A stretch of DNA of 35,233 nt from Streptomyces sp. SID14436 (GTDB taxonomy: Bacteria > Actinomycetota > Actinomycetes > Streptomycetales > Streptomycetaceae). Position 1 is the first letter of the stretch; every line of letters starts with the position of its first letter. The DNA is taken from the NCBI RefSeq assembly GCF_010548465.1, contig NZ_JAAGMD010000390.1, positions 1 to 35,233 of the forward strand, read 5' to 3'. Positions 18,217 through 25,443 of this stretch are shown here, in pieces. Position numbers and translations under genes: made by a program. Under the pieces are notes generated by a model. That model worked only from the letters and a program-made list of their open reading frames with translations, ran no database searches and was not told the DNA's origin.

Positions 18217-19473
18217 ATGGAGATGACGAAGAGTGCGCGGTGGGGCCGGTCCGGACGGTGGCGTGCGGGGCTGGCCATGGCCGGGGTCGCCGCGATCGGG
18301 ACGGTATCGCTTCTCGGGCCGGGCACCACGGCCGAGGCCGCGGGCGCCGGCGGCAAGGACGCGCGGTCGCGGCTGCAGCGGGACGCGGACTCGGTACGGG
18401 ACACGGGAGCCACCGGGCTGACGGTGCGCACCCGTGACGCGGCCGGGCGCGAGACGCGGGCCCGGTCCGGCACCGCCAGCCTGAAGGACGGGGGCCGGGT
18501 GCCCTTCGACGCCTACTACCGCATCGGCAGCGACACCAAGACCTTCACGGCCGTGGCCGCGCTCCAGCTCGTCGGCGAGGGCACGATGAGCCTGGACGAC
18601 ACCGTCGAGCAGTGGCTGCCCGGGGTGGTCGCCGGCAACGGCAACGACGGCAGCCGCATCACCCTGCGCAACCTGCTCCAGCACACCAGCGGCCTGGCCA
18701 ACTACACGGACATCGCCTTCGAGGACCCGGCGGAACTGACGCCCGAGCGCTTCCACGCACAGCGGTTCCGCTCGCAGACCCCCGAGGAGCAGGTCGCCAT
18801 GGCGATGGAGCGCGCTCCCGGCTGGCTGCCGGACGCGGACGATCCGGGCGCCGAGACGCAGTGGGCGTACTCCAACACCAACTACGTGCTGCTCGGGATG
18901 GTCATCGAGAAGGCCACCGGCAACCCCTGGGCGCAGGAGGTGCACGACCGGATCATCGATCCGCTGGGACTGCGCCACACGCTGATACCGGACACCTCGC
19001 CGTACGTGCCGATGCCGACGGCCACCGGGTACACGCAGTTCCCCGGCCGGGACGACCTCACCGACACCACGCTGGCCGTGGGCGGCGGCGCGGACGGCGG
19101 CATCATCAGCACCACCGGCGACATGAACACCTTCCTGCGCGCCCTGATGGGCGGTCGGCTGCTGCCGCCGGAGCAGCTGAAGCAGATGCGCACCACCGTC
19201 CCGGCGCCCGACTACGCCACCGACGGCAGGACCCGCTACGGGCTCGGCCTCGCCTGGCGCCCGGCCGAGGGCTGCGAGGGCGGTGTCTGGCACCACGGCG
19301 GCACGTCCTTCGGCACCGCCTCCGAGACCGCCGTCACGTCCGACGGCCGGGTGTCGGCCGCGGCCGCCGTCTTCACCACGCGCTTCGGTGACGAGAAGCG
19401 CTTCCTCGAACAGGCGGAGGCCGCGATCCGCCTGCTGGACCGGGCGGTGTGCGGCGACCGGAAGCGCGGGTGA
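18217..19473 (+). CDS. Secreted serine hydrolase, D-Ala-D-Ala carboxypeptidase-like
   Basis: 418 residues, S12/beta-lactamase fold. A basic N-terminus and hydrophobic stretch (LAMAGVAAIGTVSLL) ending at TTAEAAGA give a signal peptide. The catalytic set is complete: S105-D-T-K108 in YRIGSDTKTFTAVAAL, YSN in QWAYSNTNYVLLGMVIEKATG, and HHGGT in VWHHGGTSFGTASETAV. This is the streptomycete DD-peptidase/R61-like pattern (LLQHTSGLANYTD), so trimming of peptidoglycan side chains or hydrolysis of a related external substrate is likely. ATG 18217 lies 7 nt after TAGCGT without a ribosome site, so it may be leaderless. Convergent with the HATPase gene; no clear hairpin in the 82-nt gap. Confidence 0.9.
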   Translation: MEMTKSARWGRSGRWRAGLAMAGVAAIGTVSLLGPGTTAEAAGAGGKDARSRLQRDADSVRDTGATGLTVRTRDAAGRETRARSGTASLKDGGRVPFDAYYRIGSDTKTFTAVAALQLVGEGTMSLDDTVEQWLPGVVAGNGNDGSRITLRNLLQHTSGLANYTDIAFEDPAELTPERFHAQRFRSQTPEEQVAMAMERAPGWLPDADDPGAETQWAYSNTNYVLLGMVIEKATGNPWAQEVHDRIIDPLGLRHTLIPDTSPYVPMPTATGYTQFPGRDDLTDTTLAVGGGADGGIISTTGDMNTFLRALMGGRLLPPEQLKQMRTTVPAPDYATDGRTRYGLGLAWRPAEGCEGGVWHHGGTSFGTASETAVTSDGRVSAAAAVFTTRFGDEKRFLEQAEAAIRLLDRAVCGDRKRG

Positions 19474-19555
19474 TGTGGGGCGCACACCTGCGGAAGACAC
19501 CGCTTGGTCTCTTCGACAGGAGTCGCGACGATGGAACGGGCCCCTGCCTCCCGGG

Positions 19556-19966
19556 TCACCGGCACTCGAACCACACCGTTTTGCCGTGACCGTCGGGCGG
19601 GACGCTCACCCCCCATCGGTCCGTCACCGCGTCGACGATCAGCATCCCGCGCCCACCCTCGCCAAGCCCTTCCCGGGCGCCCCGCACCGGCAGCTCCGAA
19701 CAGCCGTCGGCGACCTCCACCCGCACCCCACCGGGCAACAGCAGAAAGCAGATCCGGCAGCGCCGGCCGGGCACGTGCCGTACGACGTTGGCGACCAGTT
19801 CGGTGAGCGCCAGCTCGGCGGCGTCGGCCACCTCGGTCAGCCCCGAGCCGACGAGATACAGCCGCAGGATGCGGCGCAGATGCCGTGCCGAGTGCTCCCC
19901 CACGGCGAACTCGGCACGGTACTCGCTGCGGACGCCCGCCGCCTGCGGGCCAGTTGCCTGATTCAC
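19556..19966 (-). CDS. HATPase domain protein, anti-sigma/AbaA-like regulator
   Basis: 136 residues, a stand-alone GHKL ATPase domain of the RsbW-like type. The N box is AELALTELVANVVRHV (Glu, Asn), the G1 box is VRVEVADGCSELP (the Asp-x-Gly pattern with G replaced by C after DG), and the G2 region is GEGGRGMLIVDAVTDRWGV. Members bind ATP and act as serine kinases or partner switches on anti-sigma antagonists or regulators. GTG start at 19964-19966. It is divergent from an XRE regulator and a DUF397 protein, the same trio seen at WhiJ-type developmental loci of Streptomyces, so a joint regulatory role is likely; target unknown. Confidence 0.88.
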   Translation of the reverse strand: MNQATGPQAAGVRSEYRAEFAVGEHSARHLRRILRLYLVGSGLTEVADAAELALTELVANVVRHVPGRRCRICFLLLPGGVRVEVADGCSELPVRGAREGLGEGGRGMLIVDAVTDRWGVSVPPDGHGKTVWFECR

Positions 19967-20014
19967 ACCACGATGCTGCGACTCAACGCATACGCTCGAC
20001 TACGGAACGAAACG

Positions 20015-20030
20015 AACGCCGCGAGGCGTT
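20015..20030. promoter_or_regulatory. Dyad in the divergent HATPase/XRE promoter
   Basis: AACGCC-GCGA-GGCGTT in the 80-nt gap between the divergent genes, next to tandem AACGA elements (20007-20017 region). A candidate site for the XRE protein; it lies about 17 nt before its GTG. Confidence 0.4.
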
Positions 20031-20046
20031 GAACCGAGGTGCCGCC

Positions 20047-20895
20047 GTGGTCAACATCCAGTCGCTCGACCCCACCGCCTCCCCACTCGACTACTACGGC
20101 TGGGAGTTGCGCCGCCAGCGCGAAGCACACGGCCTCAAACAGGGTCAGCTCGGCGAGATCATCTTCTGCACGGGCTCACTGATCGGCCAGATCGAGACCA
20201 CCAAGAAGGTCCCCACCCGCGACTTCTCCGAACGCGTGGACGCGGCCCTCGGCACGGACGGCCTCTTCTCCCGCCTGATCGGCCTGGTCCTGCGCAGCCA
20301 ACTCCCCACGTGGTTTCAGCCGTACGCGGAGATGGAGGCGAAGGCGACGTACATCTCCACATACCAGGCGCAGTTGGTACACGGCCTGTTGCAAACGGAG
20401 GAGTACGCACGGGCTGTGCTCAGCACCGGCGTGCCGGACGACCTTGAGGGCCTGGTCGCAGCCCGTATGGAGCGTCAGCGCATTACGGCACGCGAACACC
20501 CGCCGCTGACATGGGTCGTACTGGACGAAGCCGTGCTTCACAGGCCGATCGGTGGTCATGAGGTGATGCGGCGCCAACTTGCCCATTTGTTGAAGTTCAC
20601 CGACCACCGCTGGGTGCACGTGCAGGTACTGCCGAACACGGCAGGCGCACACTCCAGCCTGGCCGGCTCGTTCACCGCCATGCGCTTCGCGGACGACCCC
20701 GACATCGTCTACACCGAAGACCTCATCTCCGGCCACATGACGGCCGATCCCGAGACGGTCAAGGAAGCCGCCCTCCGTTACGCTCGCGTGCAGGCCGCTG
20801 CTCTCTCCTTGAAGGAGTCGGCGGAACTGATCGCCCGCCTGACGGAGGACCGCTATGGAGACCGCTCCCGACCCGAGAAGCATCCAGTGGCGTAA
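20047..20895 (+). CDS. XRE-type regulator with DUF5753 (WhiJ-like)
   Basis: 282 residues. The helix-turn-helix spans about residues 18-70 (LRRQREAHGLKQGQLGEIIFCTGSLIGQIETTKKVPTRDF in several helices). The rest is the DUF5753 sensor-like domain, recognised by QAQLVHGLLQTEEYARAVL, RMERQRI, WVVLDEAVLHRPIGG, VQVLPNTAGAHSSLAGSF and VYTEDL. GTG 20047 follows GAGG at normal spacing; the frame is open upstream but would overlap the divergent gene. The 3' end overlaps the DUF397 gene by 41 nt, implying translational coupling. Proteins of this class, such as WhiJ, control development in Streptomyces and are antagonised by their small partner. Confidence 0.92.
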   Translation: MVNIQSLDPTASPLDYYGWELRRQREAHGLKQGQLGEIIFCTGSLIGQIETTKKVPTRDFSERVDAALGTDGLFSRLIGLVLRSQLPTWFQPYAEMEAKATYISTYQAQLVHGLLQTEEYARAVLSTGVPDDLEGLVAARMERQRITAREHPPLTWVVLDEAVLHRPIGGHEVMRRQLAHLLKFTDHRWVHVQVLPNTAGAHSSLAGSFTAMRFADDPDIVYTEDLISGHMTADPETVKEAALRYARVQAAALSLKESAELIARLTEDRYGDRSRPEKHPVA

Positions 20896-21052
20896 GTCCA
20901 GTTACAGCGGAAACACCGGAGGCGAGTGCGTCGAGGTGGCCCCCGCCTGGTCCACCGGCACCGTCCCCGTCCGGGACAGCAAGAACCCGGCCGGGCCGGT
21001 CGTCACCGTCGGTGCCGGCGCCTGGCAGGCGTTCGTCGACGGTCTGCGGTGA
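20855..21052 (+). CDS. DUF397 small partner protein
   Basis: 65 residues with the full DUF397 signature: IQWRKSSYSGNTGGECVEVA near the start, then VPVRDSKNPAGPVVTVGAGAWQAFVDGLR. The ATG lies inside the 3' end of the XRE gene (41-nt overlap, different frame). DUF397 proteins accompany DUF5753 XRE regulators and are thought to bind and modulate them, in a toxin-antitoxin-like arrangement. Complete, with no sign of decay. Confidence 0.93.
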   Translation: METAPDPRSIQWRKSSYSGNTGGECVEVAPAWSTGTVPVRDSKNPAGPVVTVGAGAWQAFVDGLR

Positions 21053-21177
21053 GCGAACTCACCCGCTCGCAGCCCTCATTCCACGTGGAAGGAAGCAACG
21101 CCCGCGCTGACAGCACCGTGAGGCGACGGCCGCTCCCTCCGCTGCTCCGTGGCCGCAACCCCCGTACGAGGTAGACA

Positions 21178-21744
21178 GTGAGAGAGAGCAGCACGGCGGC
21201 CCGGAAGGAGCGGCGCGTCCTGCGTCGTCGCTCCTGGCCTGTCATGAGCTGGGGGGCGATCGTCCTGCTCTGGGCTCTTTACCTTGTTGTACTGCTGGCG
21301 GCCCTGGCTCGGGAGGACTACCGCAACGGGCTGCTCCTCGCATCGACGACCGCTGCAATCATGTTCGTGCTGCGCCGAGTCGGAAGCTGCCGGGTAGTGC
21401 TGTTGGAAGGTTTCATGCTCGTAGAGAACCCCGTCATGCGCTACCGCATCCCTTATGAGGCAGCACACAAGGCGCATTCGACACCCGCTGGGGGCCTGGA
21501 GATTGAAACTTCGCAAGGCGCTACGGTCTCGTGCTTCGCTTTTGGCGGGTCACTCATAGACGTCGCCTTCAAGACCAGCGAGCGAGCGGCAGCAGAGATC
21601 CAGGAAAGGATAACCGCTGATCACCCAGGGTCCACAAAGGGGAAGTTCGATCTCGCACGCAGCTTCCGCTACTGCCCGTCGGCGGATATCCCTCTTCTAC
21701 TGGCGGCACTCCTCGCTCTGGCGGCGATGACCACTACGCGTTGA
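21178..21744 (+). CDS. Unrecognised membrane protein
   Basis: 188 residues, not assigned to a family. A basic N-terminus (RKERRVLRRRSW) precedes two hydrophobic segments (VMSWGAIVLLWALYLVVLLA and NGLLLASTTAAIMFVL), then a soluble region resembling a small PH-like beta domain (CRVVLLEGFMLVENPVMRYRIPYEAA...GGLEIETSQGATVSCFAFGG), and a last hydrophobic segment IPLLLAALLALAAM at the C-terminus. GTG start with GAGG 7 nt upstream. Codon use is less GC-biased than its neighbours (CTT, GTT and CCT codons), suggesting recent acquisition. It lies in the accessory stretch between the DUF397 gene and the pirin remnant. Confidence 0.7.
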   Translation: MRESSTAARKERRVLRRRSWPVMSWGAIVLLWALYLVVLLAALAREDYRNGLLLASTTAAIMFVLRRVGSCRVVLLEGFMLVENPVMRYRIPYEAAHKAHSTPAGGLEIETSQGATVSCFAFGGSLIDVAFKTSERAAAEIQERITADHPGSTKGKFDLARSFRYCPSADIPLLLAALLALAAMTTTR

Positions 21745-21795
21745 ACAACTCTGCGTCTACGGGCGCGATCCCGACCACGGACCACCGCCGGCAAC

Positions 21796-21900
21796 TCACG
21801 CCGCCCGCATCTCCCACAGCAGCAGTTCCGCCTCCGAACTCGCCGTCGCCGCCATCCCCTCCGCCTCGGTGATCCGGGCCGCGTCACCCGGGGCCAGGTG
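21796..21900 (-). pseudogene. Remnant of a pirin gene 3' end
   Basis: On the minus strand this reads HLAPGDAARITEAEG, then MAATASSEAELLLWEMRAA and a TGA stop, which matches the C-terminus of the intact pirin at 22458-23117 (RLGPGDAARLTGSEG...AELLLWEMRGG). The similarity ends abruptly at about 21900. There is no start and nothing of the other 85 percent of the gene, so it is a relic. The differences from the intact gene suggest it came from another pirin allele, not from a recent copy. Confidence 0.85.
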
Positions 21901-22494
21901 CTGCCTGTTCCGCGGCTACGCCCTATGCCGGCCCAGCCGGGAGCGCGACTGCCCAACCCGGCCCTTTAACCTGACCGCGTGCTCGACTACGACGATTCCG
22001 GCCGCCCTGTGGTCCTGGTGGGGGACTCCGAGCCCGCACCGCTGATGCTCTCGGAGCCGACCCGGCGGTACGAGGACGAACCAACGCTCGACTTCCTCAT
22101 TACAGCCCGCGGGCCCTGGGGACGTGTCGAGACCTCGGTGGAGACCTGGGACGGCGACGGTCTCGACACCTTCCTCGCCTCACTTGCCGAAGACTTCCGG
22201 GGCTGGCCAGGAGCGCGTACGTGGCACTCCCTCTGCTACGACCTGACTCTCTCAGCGGAACACCACCCTGGCGGTCACGTCCGACTGGCCTGGGGGATCC
22301 GTGACAGGGCCCCCTCGGAGGAATGGCAGTTCGAGGCGACCACGTGGCACGAGGCTGGGGAGGGCATGCGCAACCTCACCGCCGAGATCCACACGTTCAT
22401 CGCGAACGTCGCGGAGTAGCTCGGCCGGCGTCGGCTGGCCGATGGCCGTTGCTTCCGTCAGCCGCCCCGCATCTCCCACAGCAGCAGTTCCGCC
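21804..22494. repeat. 29-nt direct repeat pair flanking gene 21979-22419
   Basis: Positions 21804-21832 and 22466-22494 are identical over 29 nt. Both are the last codons of a pirin gene, one in the remnant and one in the intact gene. They bracket the unrecognised gene 21979-22419, so recombination between them would delete it. Confidence 0.8.
21979..22419 (+). CDS. Unrecognised small protein, possibly DUF6228-like
   Basis: 146 residues, acidic, no membrane segment or signal. It reads as alternating strands (FLITARGPWGRVETSVETW, WHSLCYDLTLSAEHHPGGHVRLAWGIR, WQFEATTWHEAGEGMRNL) followed by one helix, the pattern of small immunity-like or DUF6228-type actinobacterial proteins; the family is uncertain. 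GTG start, 6 nt after TAACCT, with no ribosome site, so probably leaderless. It sits alone between a pirin remnant and the intact pirin gene, which points to acquisition by recombination. Confidence 0.7.
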   Translation: MLDYDDSGRPVVLVGDSEPAPLMLSEPTRRYEDEPTLDFLITARGPWGRVETSVETWDGDGLDTFLASLAEDFRGWPGARTWHSLCYDLTLSAEHHPGGHVRLAWGIRDRAPSEEWQFEATTWHEAGEGMRNLTAEIHTFIANVAE

Positions 22495-23117
22495 GGCGCA
22501 TCCCCCGCCACCGCAGCGACCCCCTCGCTACCGGTGAGGCGCGCCGCGTCGCCCGGGCCGAGGCGCTCCCCGTCCAGGGTCACCTCGCCCCGCACCACAT
22601 GCACGTACACGTACGCCGCGTCCGGCACCGCCGTGCGCTCCCCCGCTGTCAGGCGGCGGACGTGGAGCATGGCGGCGGCCTCGGGGAGGGCGTAGGGGGT
22701 GGAGTCGGCTATGCCGCGGACGACCTCGTAGAAGGGTTCGCCGCCCGGTTCGAGCGGGGCCAGCCACATCTGGAGGAAGACGAGGGGGGCCGGGCCGGCG
22801 TTGCGTTCGACGTGGCGGACGCCGGAGGCGGCGCTCAGGCGTTGGACGTCGCCGGGGCGGATCACCGTCTCCTGGCCCGTGGAGTCGCGGTGGGTCAGCT
22901 CGCCCTCCACGACCCAGGTGACGATCTCGGTGTGGCTGTGCGGGTGTTCGTCGAAGCCGGCGCCGGGGGCCAGGTGTTCCTCGTTGCAGGCGATCACCGA
23001 GCCGAAGCGGAGGTTGTCGGGGTCGTAGTGGGGGCCGAAGGAGAAGGCGTGCCGGGTGGTGATCCCGGCGTCCGGGTCGCCTCCCGGGTAGCGCTCGTCC
23101 GCGCGGCGTACGTGCAT
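22458..23117 (-). CDS. Pirin family protein (YhhW/quercetinase-like)
   Basis: 219 residues, bicupin. The N-terminal cupin has the metal-binding set in GFDEHPHSHTEIVTWVVEGELTHRDS (His58, His60, His62 region, Glu) and DVQRLSAASGVRHVERN; the C-terminal cupin is VYVHVVRGEVTLDGERLGPGDAARLTG. Bacterial pirins bind iron and some cleave quercetin; in Streptomyces a pirin has been reported to modulate central carbon metabolism. ATG 23115-23117 is used; a GTG directly before it (23118-23120) is 7 nt from TACGGT and may be the true leaderless start. Divergent from fasR. Its 3' end has a decayed relative at 21796-21900. Confidence 0.93.
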   Translation of the reverse strand: MHVRRADERYPGGDPDAGITTRHAFSFGPHYDPDNLRFGSVIACNEEHLAPGAGFDEHPHSHTEIVTWVVEGELTHRDSTGQETVIRPGDVQRLSAASGVRHVERNAGPAPLVFLQMWLAPLEPGGEPFYEVVRGIADSTPYALPEAAAMLHVRRLTAGERTAVPDAAYVYVHVVRGEVTLDGERLGPGDAARLTGSEGVAAVAGDAPAELLLWEMRGG

Positions 23118-23205
23118 CACGCCGTCCACCGTAGTCCCGGGCGCCCGGGGCCCGCCGCGGACCCGGCGGACCACCCCGGTGCCCGGATGAGGCAGGCTTG
23201 TCCCC

Positions 23206-24411
23206 GTGCCCGAACCCGAAACCAGTAAGCCCGACGCCGCCGCGCGCCCCGTCCACCCGCATGCCGCGACGCTGAAGCGGCTGGAGCAGTCCTCCGGCAG
23301 TCTCGCCGCGCAGGCCATCGCGCGCATGGACGAGACCCTGCCCTGGTACCGGGCGATGCCACCGGAGAACCGGTCCTGGATCGGGCTGGTCGCCCAGGCG
23401 GGTATCGCCGCGTTCACCGAGTGGTTCCGGCGTCCGGACGCCCCGCAGGCCATCTCCACCGACGTCTTCGGCACGGCGCCGCGCGAGCTGACCCGGGCGA
23501 TCACGCTGCGGCAGACCGTGGAGATGGTGCGCACCACGATCGAGGTCATGGAGTCGGCCATCGACGAGGTGGCCGCCCCGGGCGACGAGTCGATCCTCCG
23601 TGAGGCGCTCCTCGTCTACGCGCGGGAGATCGCCTTCGCGACCGCCCAGGTGTACGCGCAGGCCGCCGAGGCACGGGGTGCCTGGGACGCGCGCCTGGAG
23701 TCGCTGGTGGTGAACGCCGTGCTCAGCGGGGAGGCCGACGAGGGGGCGGTGTCGCGGGCCGCCGCCCTGGGGTGGAACTCGCCGGAACACGTGTGCGTGG
23801 TGCTGGGGACCGCGCCGGACGGCGACTCGGAGCTGACGGTGGAGGCGATCCGGCGGGCCGCCCGGCACGCCAAGCTGCAGGTGCTGACCGGGGTGCTCGG
23901 TCACCGGCTGGTGGTGATCGCGGGCGGCAGCGACAATCCGCTCGCCGTCGCGAAGTCGCTGATCGGCCCGTACGCGGCCGGTCCGGTCGTGGCGGGCCCG
24001 GTGGTGCCGGACCTGCTGGCGGCCACCCGCTCCGCGCAGGCCGCGGCGGCCGGACTCAAGGCGTGCGCCGCCTGGCAGGACGCTCCGCGCCCGGTGCTGG
24101 CCGACGATCTGCTGCCGGAACGCGCCATGGCCGGAGACCCGTCCGCCCGCGAGCAGTTGGTGGAGGAGATCTACAGACCGCTGGAGGAGGCCGGGGCCGC
24201 TCTGCTGGAGACGCTGAGCGTCTATCTGGAGCAGGCGAGCAGTCTGGAGGGCGCCGCGCGGATGCTGTTCGTTCACCCCAACACCGTGCGGTACCGGCTC
24301 CGACGTGTGACGGACGTCACCGGTTGGTCACCCTCCGATGTACGCTCTGCGTTCACACTGCGGATCGCCCTGATCCTGGGGCGTCTGGCCGATGGCGATC
24401 TTCAGTCATAG
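23206..24411 (+). CDS. fasR: PucR-family activator of fatty acid biosynthesis (FasR)
   Basis: 401 residues. The N-terminal RsbRD-like helical domain is LAAQAIARMDETLPWYRAM...GLVAQAGIAAFTEWF; the middle is a GGDEF-related CdaR domain; the C-terminal PucR helix-turn-helix is LSVYLEQASSLEGAARMLFVHPNTVRYRLRRVTDVTG. The position immediately before fabD-fabH-acpP-fabF identifies it as FasR, known in S. coelicolor as the activator of this operon. GTG start, 7 nt after a CAGGCT element, no ribosome site. The gene ends 1 nt before an inverted repeat that is the likely binding site. Whether it senses an acyl or CoA signal is not visible. Confidence 0.95.
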   Translation: MPEPETSKPDAAARPVHPHAATLKRLEQSSGSLAAQAIARMDETLPWYRAMPPENRSWIGLVAQAGIAAFTEWFRRPDAPQAISTDVFGTAPRELTRAITLRQTVEMVRTTIEVMESAIDEVAAPGDESILREALLVYAREIAFATAQVYAQAAEARGAWDARLESLVVNAVLSGEADEGAVSRAAALGWNSPEHVCVVLGTAPDGDSELTVEAIRRAARHAKLQVLTGVLGHRLVVIAGGSDNPLAVAKSLIGPYAAGPVVAGPVVPDLLAATRSAQAAAAGLKACAAWQDAPRPVLADDLLPERAMAGDPSAREQLVEEIYRPLEEAGAALLETLSVYLEQASSLEGAARMLFVHPNTVRYRLRRVTDVTGWSPSDVRSAFTLRIALILGRLADGDLQS

Positions 24412-24412
24412 T

Positions 24413-24435
24413 CTTTTGTCGGGGCTCCACAAAAG
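24413..24435. promoter_or_regulatory. Inverted repeat before fabD, candidate FasR operator
   Basis: CTTTTGT-N9-ACAAAAG, perfect 7-bp arms with a 9-nt spacer, centre-to-centre about 16 nt. It is strikingly AT-rich for this genome and lies 65 nt before the fabD start. The inner part also forms GGGGCT-CCACAAA-AGCCCC, a possible terminator of fasR, so the site may serve both purposes. Confidence 0.65.
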
Positions 24436-24500
24436 CCCCTCGTGTTCTTCGTCCTTGTCCTCACGGGCGGCCCCGGCCGTCCCCAAGAGAGAGTGTGAGA

Positions 24501-25424
24501 GTGCTCGTACTCGTCGCTCCCGGCCAGGGCGCTCAGACGCCCGGCTTCCTGACTGAATGGCTCGACCTGCCCGGTGCCGCGGACCGCGTCGCCGGCTGGT
24601 CCGACGCCATCGGACTCGACCTCGCCCACTACGGCACGAAGGCCGACGCCGACGCGATCCGCGACACGGCCGTCGCCCAGCCGCTGCTGGTGGCGGCCGG
24701 GCTGCTGTCCGCGTCGGCGCTCGGCGAGCTGTCGGACGTCCGGCCCGGAGCGGTCGCCGGTCACAGCGTCGGTGAGATCACCGCCGCCGCCTTCGCAGGC
24801 GTGCTGGACGACACCGCGGCGCTGTCGCTGGTCCGCAAGCGGGGCCTGGCCATGGCGGACGCGGCCGCGATCACCGAGACGGGCATGGCGGCGCTGCTCG
24901 GCGGCGACCCCGACACCACCGTGGCGCACCTGGAGAAGCTGGGGCTGACCCCGGCGAACATCAACGGCGCCGGCCAGATCGTGGCGGCCGGCACCAAGGA
25001 GCAGCTGGCCGCGCTGGAGGCGGACAAGCCCGAGGGCGTCCGCCGGGTCGTGATGCTCCAGGTCGCCGGCGCGTTCCACACCCACCACATGGGCCCTGCC
25101 GTCGACACGCTGGCGAAGGCCGCCGAGGCCCTCACGCCGGGCGACCCGAAGGTCACCTACGTGTCGAACAAGGACGGCCGTGCGGTCGCGACCGGCGACG
25201 AGGTGCTCCAGCGCCTGGTCGGGCAGGTGGCGAACCCGGTCCGCTGGGACCTGTGCATGGAGACCTTCAAGGAGCTCGGGGTCACCGCGCTGCTGGAGGT
25301 CTGCCCCGGCGGCACCCTGACCGGGCTGGCCAAGCGCGCCCTGCCGGGTGTGAAGACGCTGGCCCTGAAGACCCCCGCCGACCTCGACGCGGCCCGCGAG
25401 CTCATCGCCGAGCACGCCGCCTGA
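24501..25424 (+). CDS. fabD: Malonyl-CoA:ACP transacylase
   Basis: 307 residues from GTG 24501 (VLVLVAPGQGAQ); GTG 24495 two codons upstream is also in frame but is too close to the AAGAGAGA ribosome site. Transfers malonyl from CoA to acyl carrier protein for chain elongation. The nucleophile is in GHSVGEITAAAFAG, the first motif is APGQGAQTPGFL, and the catalytic His and structural elements are in AGAFHTHHMGPAVDTL. Its product is needed by FabH and FabF next door, and in Streptomyces also by many polyketide synthases. First gene of the operon; the gap to fabH is 19 nt. Confidence 0.97.
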   Translation: MLVLVAPGQGAQTPGFLTEWLDLPGAADRVAGWSDAIGLDLAHYGTKADADAIRDTAVAQPLLVAAGLLSASALGELSDVRPGAVAGHSVGEITAAAFAGVLDDTAALSLVRKRGLAMADAAAITETGMAALLGGDPDTTVAHLEKLGLTPANINGAGQIVAAGTKEQLAALEADKPEGVRRVVMLQVAGAFHTHHMGPAVDTLAKAAEALTPGDPKVTYVSNKDGRAVATGDEVLQRLVGQVANPVRWDLCMETFKELGVTALLEVCPGGTLTGLAKRALPGVKTLALKTPADLDAARELIAEHAA

Positions 25425-25443
25425 CCGCCCTAAGGAGCCCCGC

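Noticed and set aside
21669..21956. A 95-residue minus-strand frame over the pirin remnant
   Set aside because: It is a different frame from the remnant and is Arg-rich noise; only the remnant frame matches pirin.
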